A stretch of 64,000 nt of DNA from assembly GCA_020809705.1 (NCBI GenBank), contig CP085832.1:4588001-4652000 (forward strand), given 5' to 3'. The notes beneath the pieces are model-generated. The model ran no database searches. It saw nothing but the letters and a program-made list of their open reading frames with translations, and was not told the DNA's origin. This DNA is from Calonectria ilicicola (Eukaryota; Ascomycota; Sordariomycetes; Hypocreales; Nectriaceae). Positions 10,736-23,704 of this stretch are shown here, in pieces. The stretch's first letter is position 1; the number at the start of each line of letters is the position of its first letter. The position numbers were made by a program, and so were the translations under genes.

Positions 10736-11416
10736 ATGGCAAACATCAATCCTATTCCTCGTGCCAAAGGAAATATCAGATGTGAATGTGGAGGCAAGTT
10801 CCTGGATCTGAATGCTGGAGGTGGACAGAATCCAGCTGTCATCAATTGGTCAGTCATCGCACTGCTTCCTATTAATACTAAATATATATTCTAACAATGG
10901 CATTGTCATTAGGGATAATGGGACTGCCGATACTAACCCAAATGAGATTTGGGAAATTTGGGGCCTGGTGGCATCGGACCCCAAGGATTCACGTGTCTTG
11001 ATCCAAAGCACCGCCAACAAGGGGCTTTTGGGTGTAGATGGTAAGAGATATTGTCCTACTTTAAATTATTCATAGAAAGAAGGCTAAAAGCTAGTAGGCA
11101 CAAACCCTATCAACCCTGTCACTTGCGTGGTCAGTCCTTCAGTGGCCGACGAAACCTATCAATGGTATCTTGAAGGCGGTGATGCAACCCAACTCAGCCC
11201 AGGCGACCTTCTTAGGTACAGTATATCTTCTACATTTCATATTTATTACATGCGATTTTCCAAATAATAACCAAGTACTTTAGGTTCCGGAGTGTCAAAT
11301 TCCCCAAGAACTATCTTGATCTCTTCCAGTTGAACACAAATAACGGAACACCATTCATTACATATACCAACACGGATGGAAGCAACCAGAAGTTTAGGTT
11401 TTTCCCCAAGGCATAA
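10736..11416 (+). CDS. beta-trefoil (ricin-B-like) lectin-type protein, 163 aa, cytosolic
   Basis: Four exons, 10736-10848, 10913-11040, 11098-11215 and 11284-11416, join in frame to 163 residues. The product has no signal peptide. Three repeats of about 45-50 residues can be seen: GGKFLDLNAGGGQNPAVINW with NEIWEI, then SRVLIQSTANKGLLGVDG with ETYQWYL, then KNYLDLFQLNTNNGTPFI with QKFRFF. The recurring L-D-L start and Q/E-x-W/F end of each repeat are those of the ricin-B-like beta-trefoil fold. Fungal cytosolic lectins and trefoil protease inhibitors of this size have been described as defence proteins against grazing animals, so a defence or carbohydrate-binding role is an inference from fold and localisation. 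The strict QxW motif is degenerate, so a trefoil protease inhibitor is an alternative. Confidence 0.75.
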
Positions 11417-13726
11417 ATCCATATTCAATAGTTCAATCTCTAATATGTCTTTCACCTAAAAAAAACCCAAACATCACATTCAATTTGCGCAGTGAAACTG
11501 TATGGAATTTTCATTTGACTTGTGATAAAGCTAGTGGTCTACTCATGACTGTTAACATTAATTCCCAATATCCATACTCCCAATCCCTCAAATTCTTAAA
11601 TAACAGGATTACTAAAGCAATTTAATGATATCTACAGGGTACAGGGTAGGTGAGCATCCCGGCGCTCTTATAACTACTCGATAAGTTTCAACGTCGATAT
11701 TTGTCTATTAATTTTAGTAACTTTAGAATATTTATCGCCCATATTCCACTCATTTTATCACAAAGTTCCTTCGATTTTTCAGGTGCAAGATAGGACCTGG
11801 AGCGTGTTAATTTGCCAGGTATGTACTACATGACCCATCCACTATTTCGCTGAAACATGCCACATTGACAAAAAAAATTGGGCTTGGTTCCCAAACGAAC
11901 ACACCATTTGTGGAGCCTCAAAAGGCATAAAATACAACGTTCCAAGTACAGCTATGGATGCAATTGTCTTAATGCCACTGAGAAAAATTTGGGTTCTTAT
12001 ACATGACTTGGATGCGTATCTTTATGCCATGCTAAGATCCATGCGCCCAGTCCTCTCACTAAGTCCCAATGTTGAAAACAAGGGCTGTGAACTTGGTGTG
12101 TTTCAAAATACGCGGTACGTGTCACAATCTCGTTGGAAATCGGATATCTAGATCACTCGTGTCGTTAAAGACTCCTAAAAAGAAGCATAGATTCATTCTT
12201 AATGAGCCAGCACTTGTCTCGTTACGATACGGTTGGCTCCTTGGGGAGGCGTTAGTGTGAGTGCAATTTCGGATCTTCGGCAAGGAGATGGTGGGCGCAC
12301 GGGTGAGAACCACTTTGATCTGCCCCAGTTTAGCTCCGATGCTCAGCCTCTTTCATGCTTGCCTGATAACATTACGATTTATTCTCCGGGTATATTGAGA
12401 CCAAGTAGAGAAGTCATCATTCCCAGCCCATATTGTCGGGTCTGCTTGCCGTGACGTAGATCTGCTTATGGGCTCTCTTGTTTGAACATGATAGGTCCTA
12501 CCCATGATTACATTTGGAACAGTGCAGAAAAACTGCCCATTAGTAGTCTTCTCAATATTTTGACGGGAGCTAATCACCAGCTCCCGTGTTGGCGCTAACT
12601 TGTTGGGATATTCATGTATGTTGGTTGCGCTCCTGCGATCCTTGCACGTGGGGTTCATGGCTTGATTACAAGCTAATCAGACCAAACAGTGAAATAGAAC
12701 CTAATGCCCTCTATCATTATTGGCCCCCTGAGCTAATGTTGTGGTGGCTATGCATATAGAGCATCAAAAATCACCAGTGATCAAGGAATAACTCCTCATC
12801 ATTTGCCTCTTGTAGTAAGAATCAATCCGTTTTTCTTTCTTTTGTTGGGAGCTATGGGGAAATAATGGTTTTTCTTGTTTGCCGTTTATTAAACAGTGTT
12901 TGAAGGGATTACACCACCATGGAGTAGTATGGGTGCGTGTCGCCGGATGGAATAAGTAGCTACAACATGACGCTACCCTTTTGAGAATAGATTAAGGGGA
13001 TGAAGTATTGATTGGCCATGAAAAAACTCCAGGGGCAGTTCATTTTGTGAAAAGTCCACTTAGAGTCGAAGTTAGGCCAGCCATGATTTGCTCCGCCACG
13101 TTATTATTTTCCTGCCTCTGCATGTCAACATGTTGGTTGGAACGGATTACGAGAAAAATTCCAAGTACTCCCCACATATTCTCCTTTTCTATTGTTTCAA
13201 GTCGCGACTAATGACTGGGCTGGAATTCAGTCTGTACACTCCTGTTCTTGCGGGCGTCTCTGCCACCGTCCAGAGTCTTCAGACCCAGAATTATGTCTCA
13301 GCCTCCATGGCCAATAGCTGTGAACATTGGAATAGGTTCTGAAAGCTATGACTGGTGATTCTATGACTCTGGCATCATAGATTTGCTGTATACGTTACAA
13401 AGACAGCTCCACAATTATGGCCGCAGCTATATTCCTAACAATCAATCTCTTCCTTACCACAAGTTAGATAGCGGTCAACTATTTATTAATTAGAAGCTTC
13501 TTCCCATATTTCCGTAAATAATACCCTCCCTTGCGTTCCAGGTCCACCCTTGCATCAAGGCGGTCTGGCAGAGCCTGACGTGTCTCATTCATCCCTCGAA
13601 TGGCTCATCTTTGGGTTTCCCATTGTTAGCCGGGCGAACCCAGTACTGCATCAACCACCTCAATCTTTCTCTGGTTCACTCACTTGAACAAATTCACCCC
13701 AACCACGGGGCTGCACAAATTTGACC
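11417..13726. other. gene-free stretch
   Basis: About 2.3 kb between the lectin and GT90 genes. Open frames of up to 101 codons (12353-12658 minus) show no domain, membrane segment or splice continuation. No repeats or transposon signals noted. Confidence 0.55.
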
Positions 13727-16333
13727 ATGTGGAAAGCGATTGACCACATTGACCCTATCACGAAATCCGCCAGCGCTGCCGCGTTATGCACATTGCTTCG
13801 GCAATATTTATCCACCAGAAATGATGAATTACTATCTGAGATCCTATGCTGGGCTACGCTACCCATGCTATTCAGGAATCCCAGACGTTTGGAGATCGAC
13901 AGAACTAAAAACGCAACTCCATTCAGCAGTGCACCGCAATCATTGCCATCATCCTTCATGTGGATAATCGCCGCTGGTCTTGTGGCATACTTCTTTCTGC
14001 AGGTGGAGATTGACCTGGCGGGAATTACGGTGAGTAGTCTCTATTGAATTGAGTAGACATCCTCAACTAAGTCCCACCAGCCAGCATTAACGCCAGCATT
14101 ATTTATTGCTCAAAACTTTGCCAAATTTTCATCCCAAAGTTGGAGAACCTCAGACTCTAGCTCATCTACAACACTGGCCAGTAGGCTTTGTAGTTTGACC
14201 CTGGTTTCTCTATTTTCTACACTCGCATTATCAAATTGGGATATCAGAGCCTCTGCTTTTGCCATTATCCCCACTCTTGTTTTCATCTCAATTTATGTCG
14301 TTCTCTTTTCTCAGGTTTTCAAAAGCAGTGTAACACAGCGGTATGTTAGTGTTTACAAGACCATTCATTCTATTTCCTTGCGAGCCTTTTTCATTTTCAT
14401 AATTGTACTTGGCGTGCAATCCGTCATGTTCGAATATCCAAGAATAAGCATGGCCTCTACAATATCGTTAGGATTGGTGAAATCCATGTCCTGGTATTTT
14501 ATAATTCAAACTGTAAGTGGTGGCATTTCCTTTATGTCAAAATGCTAATAATATACTCAGGTCCAACACAGCCACTGGTGCATTGTCACTGTCGTGGGTA
14601 CCTTCAGTCTCGCCTCAGCCAGCAATCCATTTATGCAAATCTCAGAAGCCCACGCATTGTCACATGTTTTTACTTCAATTCTAGCCCTCGGTAATATGAT
14701 ACAGATCCTTCCAAAGAATGCAAAGGCTAGGTTCATGCTATGGACTCTCTCTGTTGCGTCGCTAGTTCCTTACCTTCTGAATGTCATCGCCATAAAAAGT
14801 GCGCAATCTGCGGCATCTCACTTTAGCCTCCTGCAAGAACACCCTGTTGAGACTTTAATGCTCAAATCGAAAAAGAATTTTGACGATATTCTTGGACGCC
14901 AGTCTAAAAATTATACCGCTGCGCACAATGAGTATCAACGAAGGTATGATATCCAACCACCCTCAGGTTTCAAAGCTTGGTTCGAGTTCGCGATGGCGCA
15001 CGAGTCCCCCATCATCGATGAATTCGACACCATTCACGAACAAATCTCCCCATTCTTGAAGATGAGTGGCATAGACGTGGCAAAGATTATTAGTGACGCC
15101 CACGAGATATCTGGAACCGAAGCATGGCTGTGCGAACGTTCCGGTGATGACGCCAAAACCAGTTGTTCCCACCCTTATCGCACCTGTGACCGGGATATTC
15201 AGCGCTTGTTCAATACACTTCTTGGCACAATGAAGGACGTGCTCCCTGACATCAAATTCCTCGTCAATCATCTAGATGAACCGAGAGTAATCATTTCATC
15301 TTCAAATCACGGGAAGAGTATTTCTACTCAATCCCCTGGTTTGAGCTTAAAGAACATGGCAAGACAGCCTGTGTGGAGCGACGTTACGAAAGTATGCAGT
15401 CTTGCAAAACAATTCGGAAAAGAAACACTTGACGTCAAGGTAGACACATTCGGACTGCCCTTTGTCACAGACGTTGATTCTAGCATGGATCTTTGTCGGC
15501 ATCCAGAGTACAGATCCATGCACGGCCTCTTTATGAGCCCGGCTTCCTTCCCCATTATGGAAGGTCCAGTACCAATACTCTCAACAGGATCACCTTCGAC
15601 AATGGGAGACATCTTGTTCCCAAGTCCAGCTTATCTTCAATCCGAATTTGCCTACGACGAGAAGTATGACATTGATTGGGAATCAAAGAGAAACAATCTC
15701 TATTGGGCTGGCTCCACAACAGGTGGTGTTGCAGTGGATGACAAGTGGATGAGATATCACCGCCAGCGCTTTGTTAGCCTGGCACAAAATTTGGGTCATC
15801 AAAAATACCACTATCTCCGAGAGAAAAAAGGTTTACCGACAGCAGTGGAGTCATCGTTTTTGAACGGCAGGCTGTTTGATGTAGCTTTTACGAGGATACT
15901 GCATTGCGACGCTAAATTTTGTCGAGACCAAAAGACCAACTTCAAAATGAAGTTTTGGCAAGATAAAGACCAAGCGTTTGGGTCACAGCTAGTATTTGAT
16001 ATGGACGGAAACGGTATAAGCGGCCGCTATTACAAGTTATTGGCTTCAAAATCTGTTCCTTTGAAGCAGACCTTGCTGAGAGAATGGCACGATGACCGTC
16101 TGATGCCTTGGGTTCACTACATTCCAGTTAGCCAGAGCCTGAAGGAGATTCCTGAGCTCGTAACATATCTCACTTCGACTAAAAAGGGACAAACAAGGGC
16201 CAGGGAGGTTGCAGAGCAAGGCCGGGATTGGTTCTCAAAGGCGTTTCGGGAGATTGATTTGACTATTTACACGTATCGTTTAATGTTGGAACTGGTACGA
16301 TTACAAGATCTTGAAAGAAAAGCATATAAATAG
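13727..16333 (+). CDS. GT90 (CAP10-like) membrane glycosyltransferase, 835 aa
   Basis: Predicted O-glycosyl/xylosyltransferase of the CAP10 family (CAZy GT90), acting in the Golgi on glycans or glycolipids. Exons 13727-14029, 14081-14512 and 14561-16333 sum to 836 codons. The N-terminal 300 residues contain about seven hydrophobic helices, followed by a large lumenal catalytic part. The GT90 core is visible near residues 600-640: FPSPAYLQSEFAYDEKYDID, then NNLYWAGSTTGG, and later FWQDKDQAFGSQLVFDMDGNG and SGRYYKLLASKSVPLKQTLL, the nucleotide-sugar binding segment. The end MPWVHYIPVSQSLKEIPELV is also typical. Length and multi-helix N-terminus match the larger fungal GT90 group related to Cryptococcus Cap10/Cxt1-like proteins. 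The actual sugar and acceptor cannot be assigned. Start chosen at the first ATG of the exon; an in-frame TTG just upstream is not used. Confidence 0.9.
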
Positions 16334-17298
16334 GTGATACAAATTCTGGATGTTATTATTCTTGTCTCTTATTTCAATTCCTTCCTGAAACCAATTTCAG
16401 ATTTCCCGCTTGTCTTTGTGCAGTATTTATTGTAGGGCCGTTGTCTAGCTTACCCTTCTGTCATGGCCTGGATCACAAAATACCGACCTACCTGGCAGCG
16501 GGGCTTTAGAGCTGGCATGGACGAGTGATGTTCAGTTTGAATGAATCATTTACTTTTAACACGCCAAAATGCTAGATTACTCCGCGTTCCCAACTTTTCG
16601 CTCACTTGATTCTGCCCCGCTGTAAATGTGGCCGATTGATTTGGGCTCGTGGAAGAATTTTACTCTCTCAGAATTAGGCGACCTTCGGCCACAAATTACA
16701 TGGCCAATTTTCTGACCTTTGTGTCTTCAAAGCTTTCAAAGTCTTGTATTACTATCCCTCTCACAATAATAAATATGAATTTATATGACTGGAATCCACG
16801 ACAAGTGCCTTCAGCAAGTCCCTCAAGGGCATTGGTGAGCGGGACAGGGCCAGCAGCCCCCCGGCGCAGTACCGACTACATATTGCTCAACTTGGTTCCC
16901 TTCAAGATATCTATTTTGCTACACATGCATAAATTCAATTTCCCTATCTGAAGACTTGGACCAGACAGTTACGTGCGCTACTTCTTTCTTAGTGCTCACC
17001 GCTCTTGTTGATCTTATGTCATCTTGGTCATTAGGCAACCTGCCCGCTAAATTTGCCGTTGGTGCCTGGAGTTGCACAGCCTCCCCCTCATTTGAGTGCA
17101 ATTTCTTTCGCGGCGCTCTCATGAAGCCTTTGCAGTTTATATCATTGCCACAGCACTAATCAAAGTTATACAGGTTGCTTACGTCATCGGCCGATTTTGC
17201 ATTTTCACAAGAAAGCCAGATCAACGTCGCCAACTCCCATGCCAAAGCTAAACCTTGGCGTCATCAAATAACAGTCTGGAATTGGCAGGTTTCCCGCC
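16334..17298. other. gene-free stretch
   Basis: Spacer and presumed promoter of the NLR gene. Frames up to 100 codons (16649-16951) have no family features. Confidence 0.55.
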
Positions 17299-20200
17299 AT
17301 GACCCAAACAAATGTTTCAATATTGGCACCGGGCATTGCAACCCTGGTCAAAATATCCAGTAAAATTCTTCTCGCATGTTATCGCTACCGCGAGCACATG
17401 AAGGATTTTGAGAACGATATTGCAAAGTTCATCGCAGAGCTCGAAAGTCTGTCCGACGTTACCGAAGAGCTGAACAACCTTCTTGATGAAGGTCCAGACG
17501 ACGAAAGATTGCGCAAAATACATTTGTCAGATGAATATGGCAAGTCTGGTGGATCTGTGTTGACAACCTCCCACGGATGCCTTACCGCATGCAATGCCAT
17601 CATCCAAGAGCTGGCTCAACATTTCGAACCTCTCACCAAGGCACGCTCCAAAACCGGATTGACATGGCCGCTGGAGTCGACTGGTACAATTGACTACATT
17701 CAAGCCATCCAGAAGGAAAGAGCAACATTGCAGTCTATAATATCTGTTTTGGTAGAGTCAGATCTTTCCACAGATGGCCACAAGCAGCCTCATCAGTCGG
17801 TGATTTTGAGTTGGTACAACACCAGTGATCCTGAGACAAATCACAACCTTTCTGTACAGAGCCGTGAGCCCAATACTGGAACTTGGATTTTCGATAATGA
17901 AGGTTTCAAGAAATGGGAGACATCTGCGGGGGAGGTGCTATGGTTACACGGCATCCCAGGATCTGGTAAGACAATATTGTGCTCGACAATCATCAACCAC
18001 ATGCTATCACTCAACGTCGGCTCAGAGACCACCAAATCAAATCATACCATTGTTTATTATTACTTCGATTTTTCAGATAACCGAAAGCAAACATTGAAAG
18101 CCTTTCTGAGGTCAATTATATCCCAACTGATTTCTCGCCGAAATAACCCTTCAAAACTTGCAGAGGACCTCTTTAAAGCTTGCACAAGTAGTGGGAGGAA
18201 TCCGAGTATCGAGGAGCTTTTCGATGTTTGCGCTGCTGAACTGGCTCGTTCCCCGAAAACCTTTTTGATCCTTGACGCGCTCGACGAAAGTCCCCTGAAG
18301 GAGAGAGAAATTTTCTTTGACAGTTTTTTAAAGCAGGCTCTTTCACTCGGTGTCAGTATTCTGGTTACTAGTAGAAGAGAGCCTGATATTGAGAAGCAAT
18401 TAAAAGTCTTTGCTTCACATACCATCGGCCTTGAAGCCTCACTGGTGGACGAAGATGTCAGGACGCATGTCAAAAGCGTCATTAGTACCGATTCAGTTTT
18501 GAACTCATTGAGGCCGCCCCTACAAAAGGAAATATTAGATAGTCTAGTGGCAGGAGCTGGCGGAATGTAAGTCATCTCTTGAAGCCTATCATTCAAGTGT
18601 GTGCATTGAGTGTACTAATGCCTCATGCAGGTTTCGTTGGGCAATTTGCCAAATTGACAAGTTGAAGAAATGTTTAACCCCAAACATGATTCGCGAGGAG
18701 TTGAAAACAATGCCGCGCAACTTAGATGAGACCTACGATCGCATCCTTAGCGCAGTACCGCCAACTCACCAAGCGTTTGTTCAATGTGCGTTACACTGGC
18801 TTGCTTTCTCCGCAAGACCAATTCTGCTCGAGGAGCTTGCAGAGGCTGCTGTTGTACGACCAGAAACTGGCCACTTTGATCCAGTATCGTCACGTTTACT
18901 CAATCCCACCATCATCACGGATCTATGTGGAGTTCTTGTCAACACATGCGAACTAGTTCCGCGGGAAAACAGAACCAAATGGCTTGACGAAAAGGGAGAG
19001 TTAGAGACCCGGGGACGCCAAAACTTTTCGAATCGAGCCCATGTTACCATTGTGTCCCTGAGCCACTATACTGTCAAAGAGTACATCATGTCCGCTCGGC
19101 TACAAAACAACGCGCTCTTGTCGTATCATACTTCAGTCATTTTGGCAAACTCATTCCTCGCAAAATCTTGTCTCTTCTATTTATTTGAGTTCAATGAAGG
19201 CAAGATATCTTCGCAACCCGACTTTGAAGAATATCCCCTTTTGGAATATTCTGCACGCAACTGGATGCATCATTGGAGGCTGGCAGGTGGTCAAGATTGC
19301 GATGCGTCCCTGCGAAATATCTACGAGCGTTTTATTTCTCCCGAGAACAGAGATTCGTATACCAATTGGCTCAATGTGTGGAATCCCGACTTTGAATTTG
19401 AAGATTGGGTTTGCGGTCAGTACGGTCAGATCAAGGTATCCGCTGATCTTTTCCAACAACCATTATATTGGGCTGCGTTTCTTGGAGATACCACCCTTGT
19501 ACAGTCTCTGGTTAACAGAGGGGCAGATGTGCAGGCTAGAGAAGGTTTCTTTGAGTCTGCATTTGGGGCCGCCGTGTTCTTTGGCCACATGGATGTTGTG
19601 GAATATTTTCTTACACACGGCGCGGATCCTAACATGCGAGGAACGAGGTTTGGAAGCGCACTGCAGATTGCAGCTGCCGGAGGGTCTAAACCAATGGTTC
19701 AACGATTGATCGATGCTGGAGCGGATGTCAATGCCCGTGGTGGTAAAAAATGGGAAACAGCACTGATCGCCGCTGCGGCGAAGCAATACGATGATATTGT
19801 GACGTTGCTGTTAGAAAACAAGGCCGATTTGAACATCGGCCTACAAGCCGGAGGCTCAGCGCTTTATCGCGCTGCCGAGGCTGGCGATATGAAGCTGGCC
19901 ATGATATTGCTTGGTGCAGGCGCCGACGCGAATGGTTCGGACCGGGAAATAGACGCTCCACCTCTTTTCGCCGCTGTTCATGCCGGGTCTCTCCCTCTAG
20001 TTCAATTGCTTATCCGAAAAGGAGCAAATGTGAACAAGGGGCTAGAAACTGCCGATTCGCGATACCCTCTCATCGAGGCGATCGACCGAAACCATAGTCA
20101 AATCGCACGCACTTTGCTCACAGCAGGTGCTGACCCAAATGTCAAAGGAAAATGGGACAAAACCGCGCTTGATGAGGCTATTGGCAGACGTGATATGACT

Positions 20201-22764
20201 ATATTCAGACTTCTCCTTGATGCAGGTGCAGACATAAATACCTGCAGTAGCTTCAACGAGAATTGTTTTCATAAAGCTGTGGCATATCGTCAATACGAAA
20301 TGGCCAAAGAGTTGAAGGATAGGGGTGCGGATCTTGGCACCCAGGTTCTCATTGACGCCGTTGTCGCATACAAGAAAGCGCCATGGATATTAACAACACT
20401 TCTTGATAGAGGTGTGGATGTGAATGTCTTTTCTGAATACTCCGGTACCTCGACTTCCACCGCGCTACATGTCGCCGTTCGCAAAATGGTGGGAGACGAC
20501 GATGCAGCGAGGTTGCTACTAGAGAGGAAGGCATATGTCAATGCCATTGATCAACATTATGAGACGCCTCTCAGCCTAGCTATTAGCAGCGGTAACATTA
20601 CCATGGTAAAAGAGCTGATTCAACACGGAGCCGACATCAAGCGAACAGTTGGCTCTTCACCTTTTGAAAACTCAATCAAATATGCCTGTGAAGAAGAGGG
20701 CACTCTCGAAATAGCAGATATGTTGCTTCAACTGGGAGTGGACATAAATGTTGACACCGAAAAGGCGTAAGTCTAGTATTCGTTTTCTTTTATCCTCCAG
20801 AAGTAACCTGTTTATTATTCTGGATTCATTGACTGGTAAGTTTGAACACGACCACTGACCTGAATGACAGACTTTACTATCCACTCCAATCGAGAAACAC
20901 GAATGTTTTAGCCTACCTAGTCGACAAGGGAATCAATCTTGACAGAACACTCTTCCCCAAAGATCGAGCTGGTATTGGAATGATATATCGCAATTCTGAA
21001 TACACGCCTGTCCAATATGTGGCTGAGCAAGGCGATACAGAAATGTTCAAGGCCCTTCTCAACTTTGGAGCCGACATCAACGGGTTGCCAGGATCACAAG
21101 GCACTACCTTACATTACGGACTTCTCTCAAAGAAAAAAGACATGGTTGAGTTCCTGCTTGAAAATGGGGCAAAAGTTGATGACTCAGTTTCCCGTCGCAG
21201 CACGATATGTAAGGCCATCGCCAACGATATGGCTGCCATGGTTCCTATACTTCTTGAAAATGGCGCTGACGTTAACGCGAATGAACATGGTCAAAGTCCC
21301 CTAGCTGCCGCTTTTAGTGTAGGAGATCGGGGTTTGATGAAGCTTTTGTCCTCAAAAGGAGCTCGATTTTTAGAAACTGATAGTAAGGTTGCAGCTGAGG
21401 CCATTTCCAAAGAGTCCTTGGAGGATTTACAGTTCTTGCTCGACAATGGTCTTGATCCTAATGTTAAATATCGCTCAGAAACTGTAGTCGAAAAGGCGAT
21501 CGAGAAAACCGACACCTCCTTCATCGAGCTTTTGACGCAAGCAGGCGCTCGGCTGAATGGCGAGGAGCTACAACATGAATTCGGAAGAGTTTGCAAAACA
21601 GGGCATCTAGAGATGGCCACGCTCCTGCTTGAAAAAGGCACTGGATTTGACGCCTCGAAAGGTCTGATAGAAGCAGCCGGGGTCCCAAAAAATCTCACCA
21701 TCATTGACATGCTGCTCCAGCAAGGAGCCGATGTTCATTCGGGTGACAGAGGTTGTTTCCAAGCCGCCGCAAGAGGCGGATGTCAGAAGGTGTTGACTCG
21801 TCTGCTGGAGCAGCCAATGAACGCTACTCAACGAGCAGAATGCCTAGGCAAGGCTCTCCAGGCAGCGGCATGGCAGAGCAACCTTGCTCTCTGCAAGTGG
21901 CTTCTTGATGACCAAGGTGCTGATATTAACCATTCCGGCCAGCCATACGGCAGTCCTTTGCAGGCTGCTCTTTCATTTGTTCACTATAATGACAACAACG
22001 ATAGGGTACTTTTCAAAACCCTGATCGAGTATGGTGCGAATGTCAACCCACCTCTAGTGGAAAAGCCAAAGGAGACCTGGCGCAAGATTGGCGGCTTCAA
22101 ACCAGATCCCTCAACATCTTTTGCGCCTCCGTTGTGCCTTGCTCTCGTGGGAAAAGGTTGGCACGATAGTCTTCAACCCCTTGCGAAGGATCTATTGCAT
22201 CTTGGCGCGGACGTGAACGGCATTGGCGGGCAATATCACACGCCCTTGCAAGCTGCCGCATATAGTTGTCCTTCAATGTTGGCCCTGTTACTCGAGGCTG
22301 GCGCAGATGTAAATGCAGTCGGAGGCAGATTTGGCACTGCGTTGCATGCTGCTGCATGGAACAAGGATATAGACTCTGCCAGGCTTCTTCTTGCCCATGG
22401 CGCAGACGCGCGTATCTCGGCAGGCAAGTATGGTTCAGTGCTACAGGCAGCGGCGAAAGGAAACCGTTTTGACCGACGAAACGGCATTCGCACCAAGGAG
22501 ATGATGAATTTACTCTTCGAAGCAGGTGCGGACGTACATGCACAGGATGGCTATTACGGCTCTGCTGTGCAGATGGCTGCTGTGAGCGGGAATATCGGGG
22601 CATTAGAATGGCTCGTTGCCCATGGAGCCGATATCCACGTCAAGGGTGGAAGACGGGGAAATGTCTATCGGGCAGCATTGAAGAATCTGGAAAACAACAA
22701 AAGCGTGGAGTGGGGTGTGGTCAGTTGGTTGGAGCAGCATTACGGGAGAGATGGCTGGGATTAA
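17299..22764 (+). CDS. NACHT-ankyrin NLR (STAND) receptor, 1,765 aa
   Basis: Signal-transducing P-loop NTPase of the fungal NOD-like receptor class, thought to sense non-self and trigger a cell-death or defence response. Exons 17299-18566, 18631-20766 and 20871-22764 sum to 1,766 codons. Residues 1-150 form a helical N-terminal domain of the Helo-like/PigL_N kind (KISSKILLACYRYREHMKDF). The NACHT domain has Walker A GIPGSGKT at 218-225 and Walker B FLILDALDE near 320-330, followed by the winged-helix segment MFRWAICQIDKLKKCL typical of this class. From about residue 700 to the end there are roughly 30 ankyrin repeats of GADVNARGG type, several toward the C-terminus in the 34-residue form with LQAAA. 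Both introns have GTAAGT donors; the second, 104 bp, is the longer one and its acceptor is chosen by frame. No stop or frameshift, so it is intact. A nearby partner carrying an amyloid signalling motif was not found. Confidence 0.92.
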
Positions 22765-23704
22765 CCAACACAAGGTAGCTCTCATTATGGGGGGCTCGCG
22801 GATAATTGATAGTTGCCTGATTTGTTCGCCATGCCCTTATTGCTTGTTTATTTTACGAAATACAATATCGACACCATGATATGGGACTCCAATTGTGTAC
22901 TAGCTGTAAGAACTTTTGCCGTCGTCGCATTTTGCTCAACTGTGGGATTCCCGCGCGGAGAGAGCCAAGCTAATTCAAATGCGGAACCATTTTTGCGAGG
23001 TCCTGATCCACTGATGAATGAATAGCAGGCCCAGTCTCGCCATTGTTACTCCGCAGGGCAGATCCCCGCTTGTGGACGGGCATAGCATGTCTTGTGCACA
23101 AATGCCATCTGAGACACCCTAGTCGTTTTAGTGCTGACACCTCACCGAAATCTCGCAGGAATGGAGACGAGTCCGAGAGGGAATCAACCAACAATGGCTA
23201 CGGACGACAAGGTTAGAAGACGCTCAAGGGAACGGATTTCGTGGTTCGACTGCAGCCCCCGCAGCTAGCAAATCGATCCGTGAGTTTACTTCAAGCAAAA
23301 GGTTCACTAATTGAGCTCATGAGCAGGCCGTCGCAAGTGGGGCTTTGCAACATTCTTCCAGGCCGCCGTGAGACATTTGCAAGCACCTAGCCATCTGAGC
23401 TGAAGCTCGAGGGATTGTGATTCGCCATAACACGGGCTGTGAGTAGGCCAAAGGCGCCTCTTCATCATCGCCACAACCCAGATCGGGCCGCAAACTGATG
23501 ATTGTAACGCAAAATTTAATCACGTGGGTAAGAGCCAGAAGAAAGCAGCATCCACGCGGGGCACTTTGCATGTGTGGATACAATGTTACACGCAGTTGAG
23601 AGTCCATTGAGCAGGGCGATAAATAGTACGAGTTGCTCTGACAAACGCCAACATTGCATCCCTCTCTTCTTCGCTACCAGACCTCACTTTGCCTGAAACT
23701 CGAG
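22765..23704. other. gene-free stretch with promoter of hydrolase gene
   Basis: No coding signal. Contains CACGTG (an E-box palindrome) near 23522 and a GATAAATAG TATA-like element near 23620, about 85 bp before the preferred start of the hydrolase. Confidence 0.5.

Noticed and set aside
20767..20870. Two-intron alternative in the NACHT-ankyrin gene with a 35-nt exon
   Set aside because: The alternative acceptor and donor exist but the frame does not continue into the next ankyrin repeat; one 104-bp intron does.
23654..23704. Upstream in-frame ATG of the alpha/beta hydrolase
   Set aside because: It would add 17 residues before a clean signal peptide that starts at 23705; the later start makes better biological sense.
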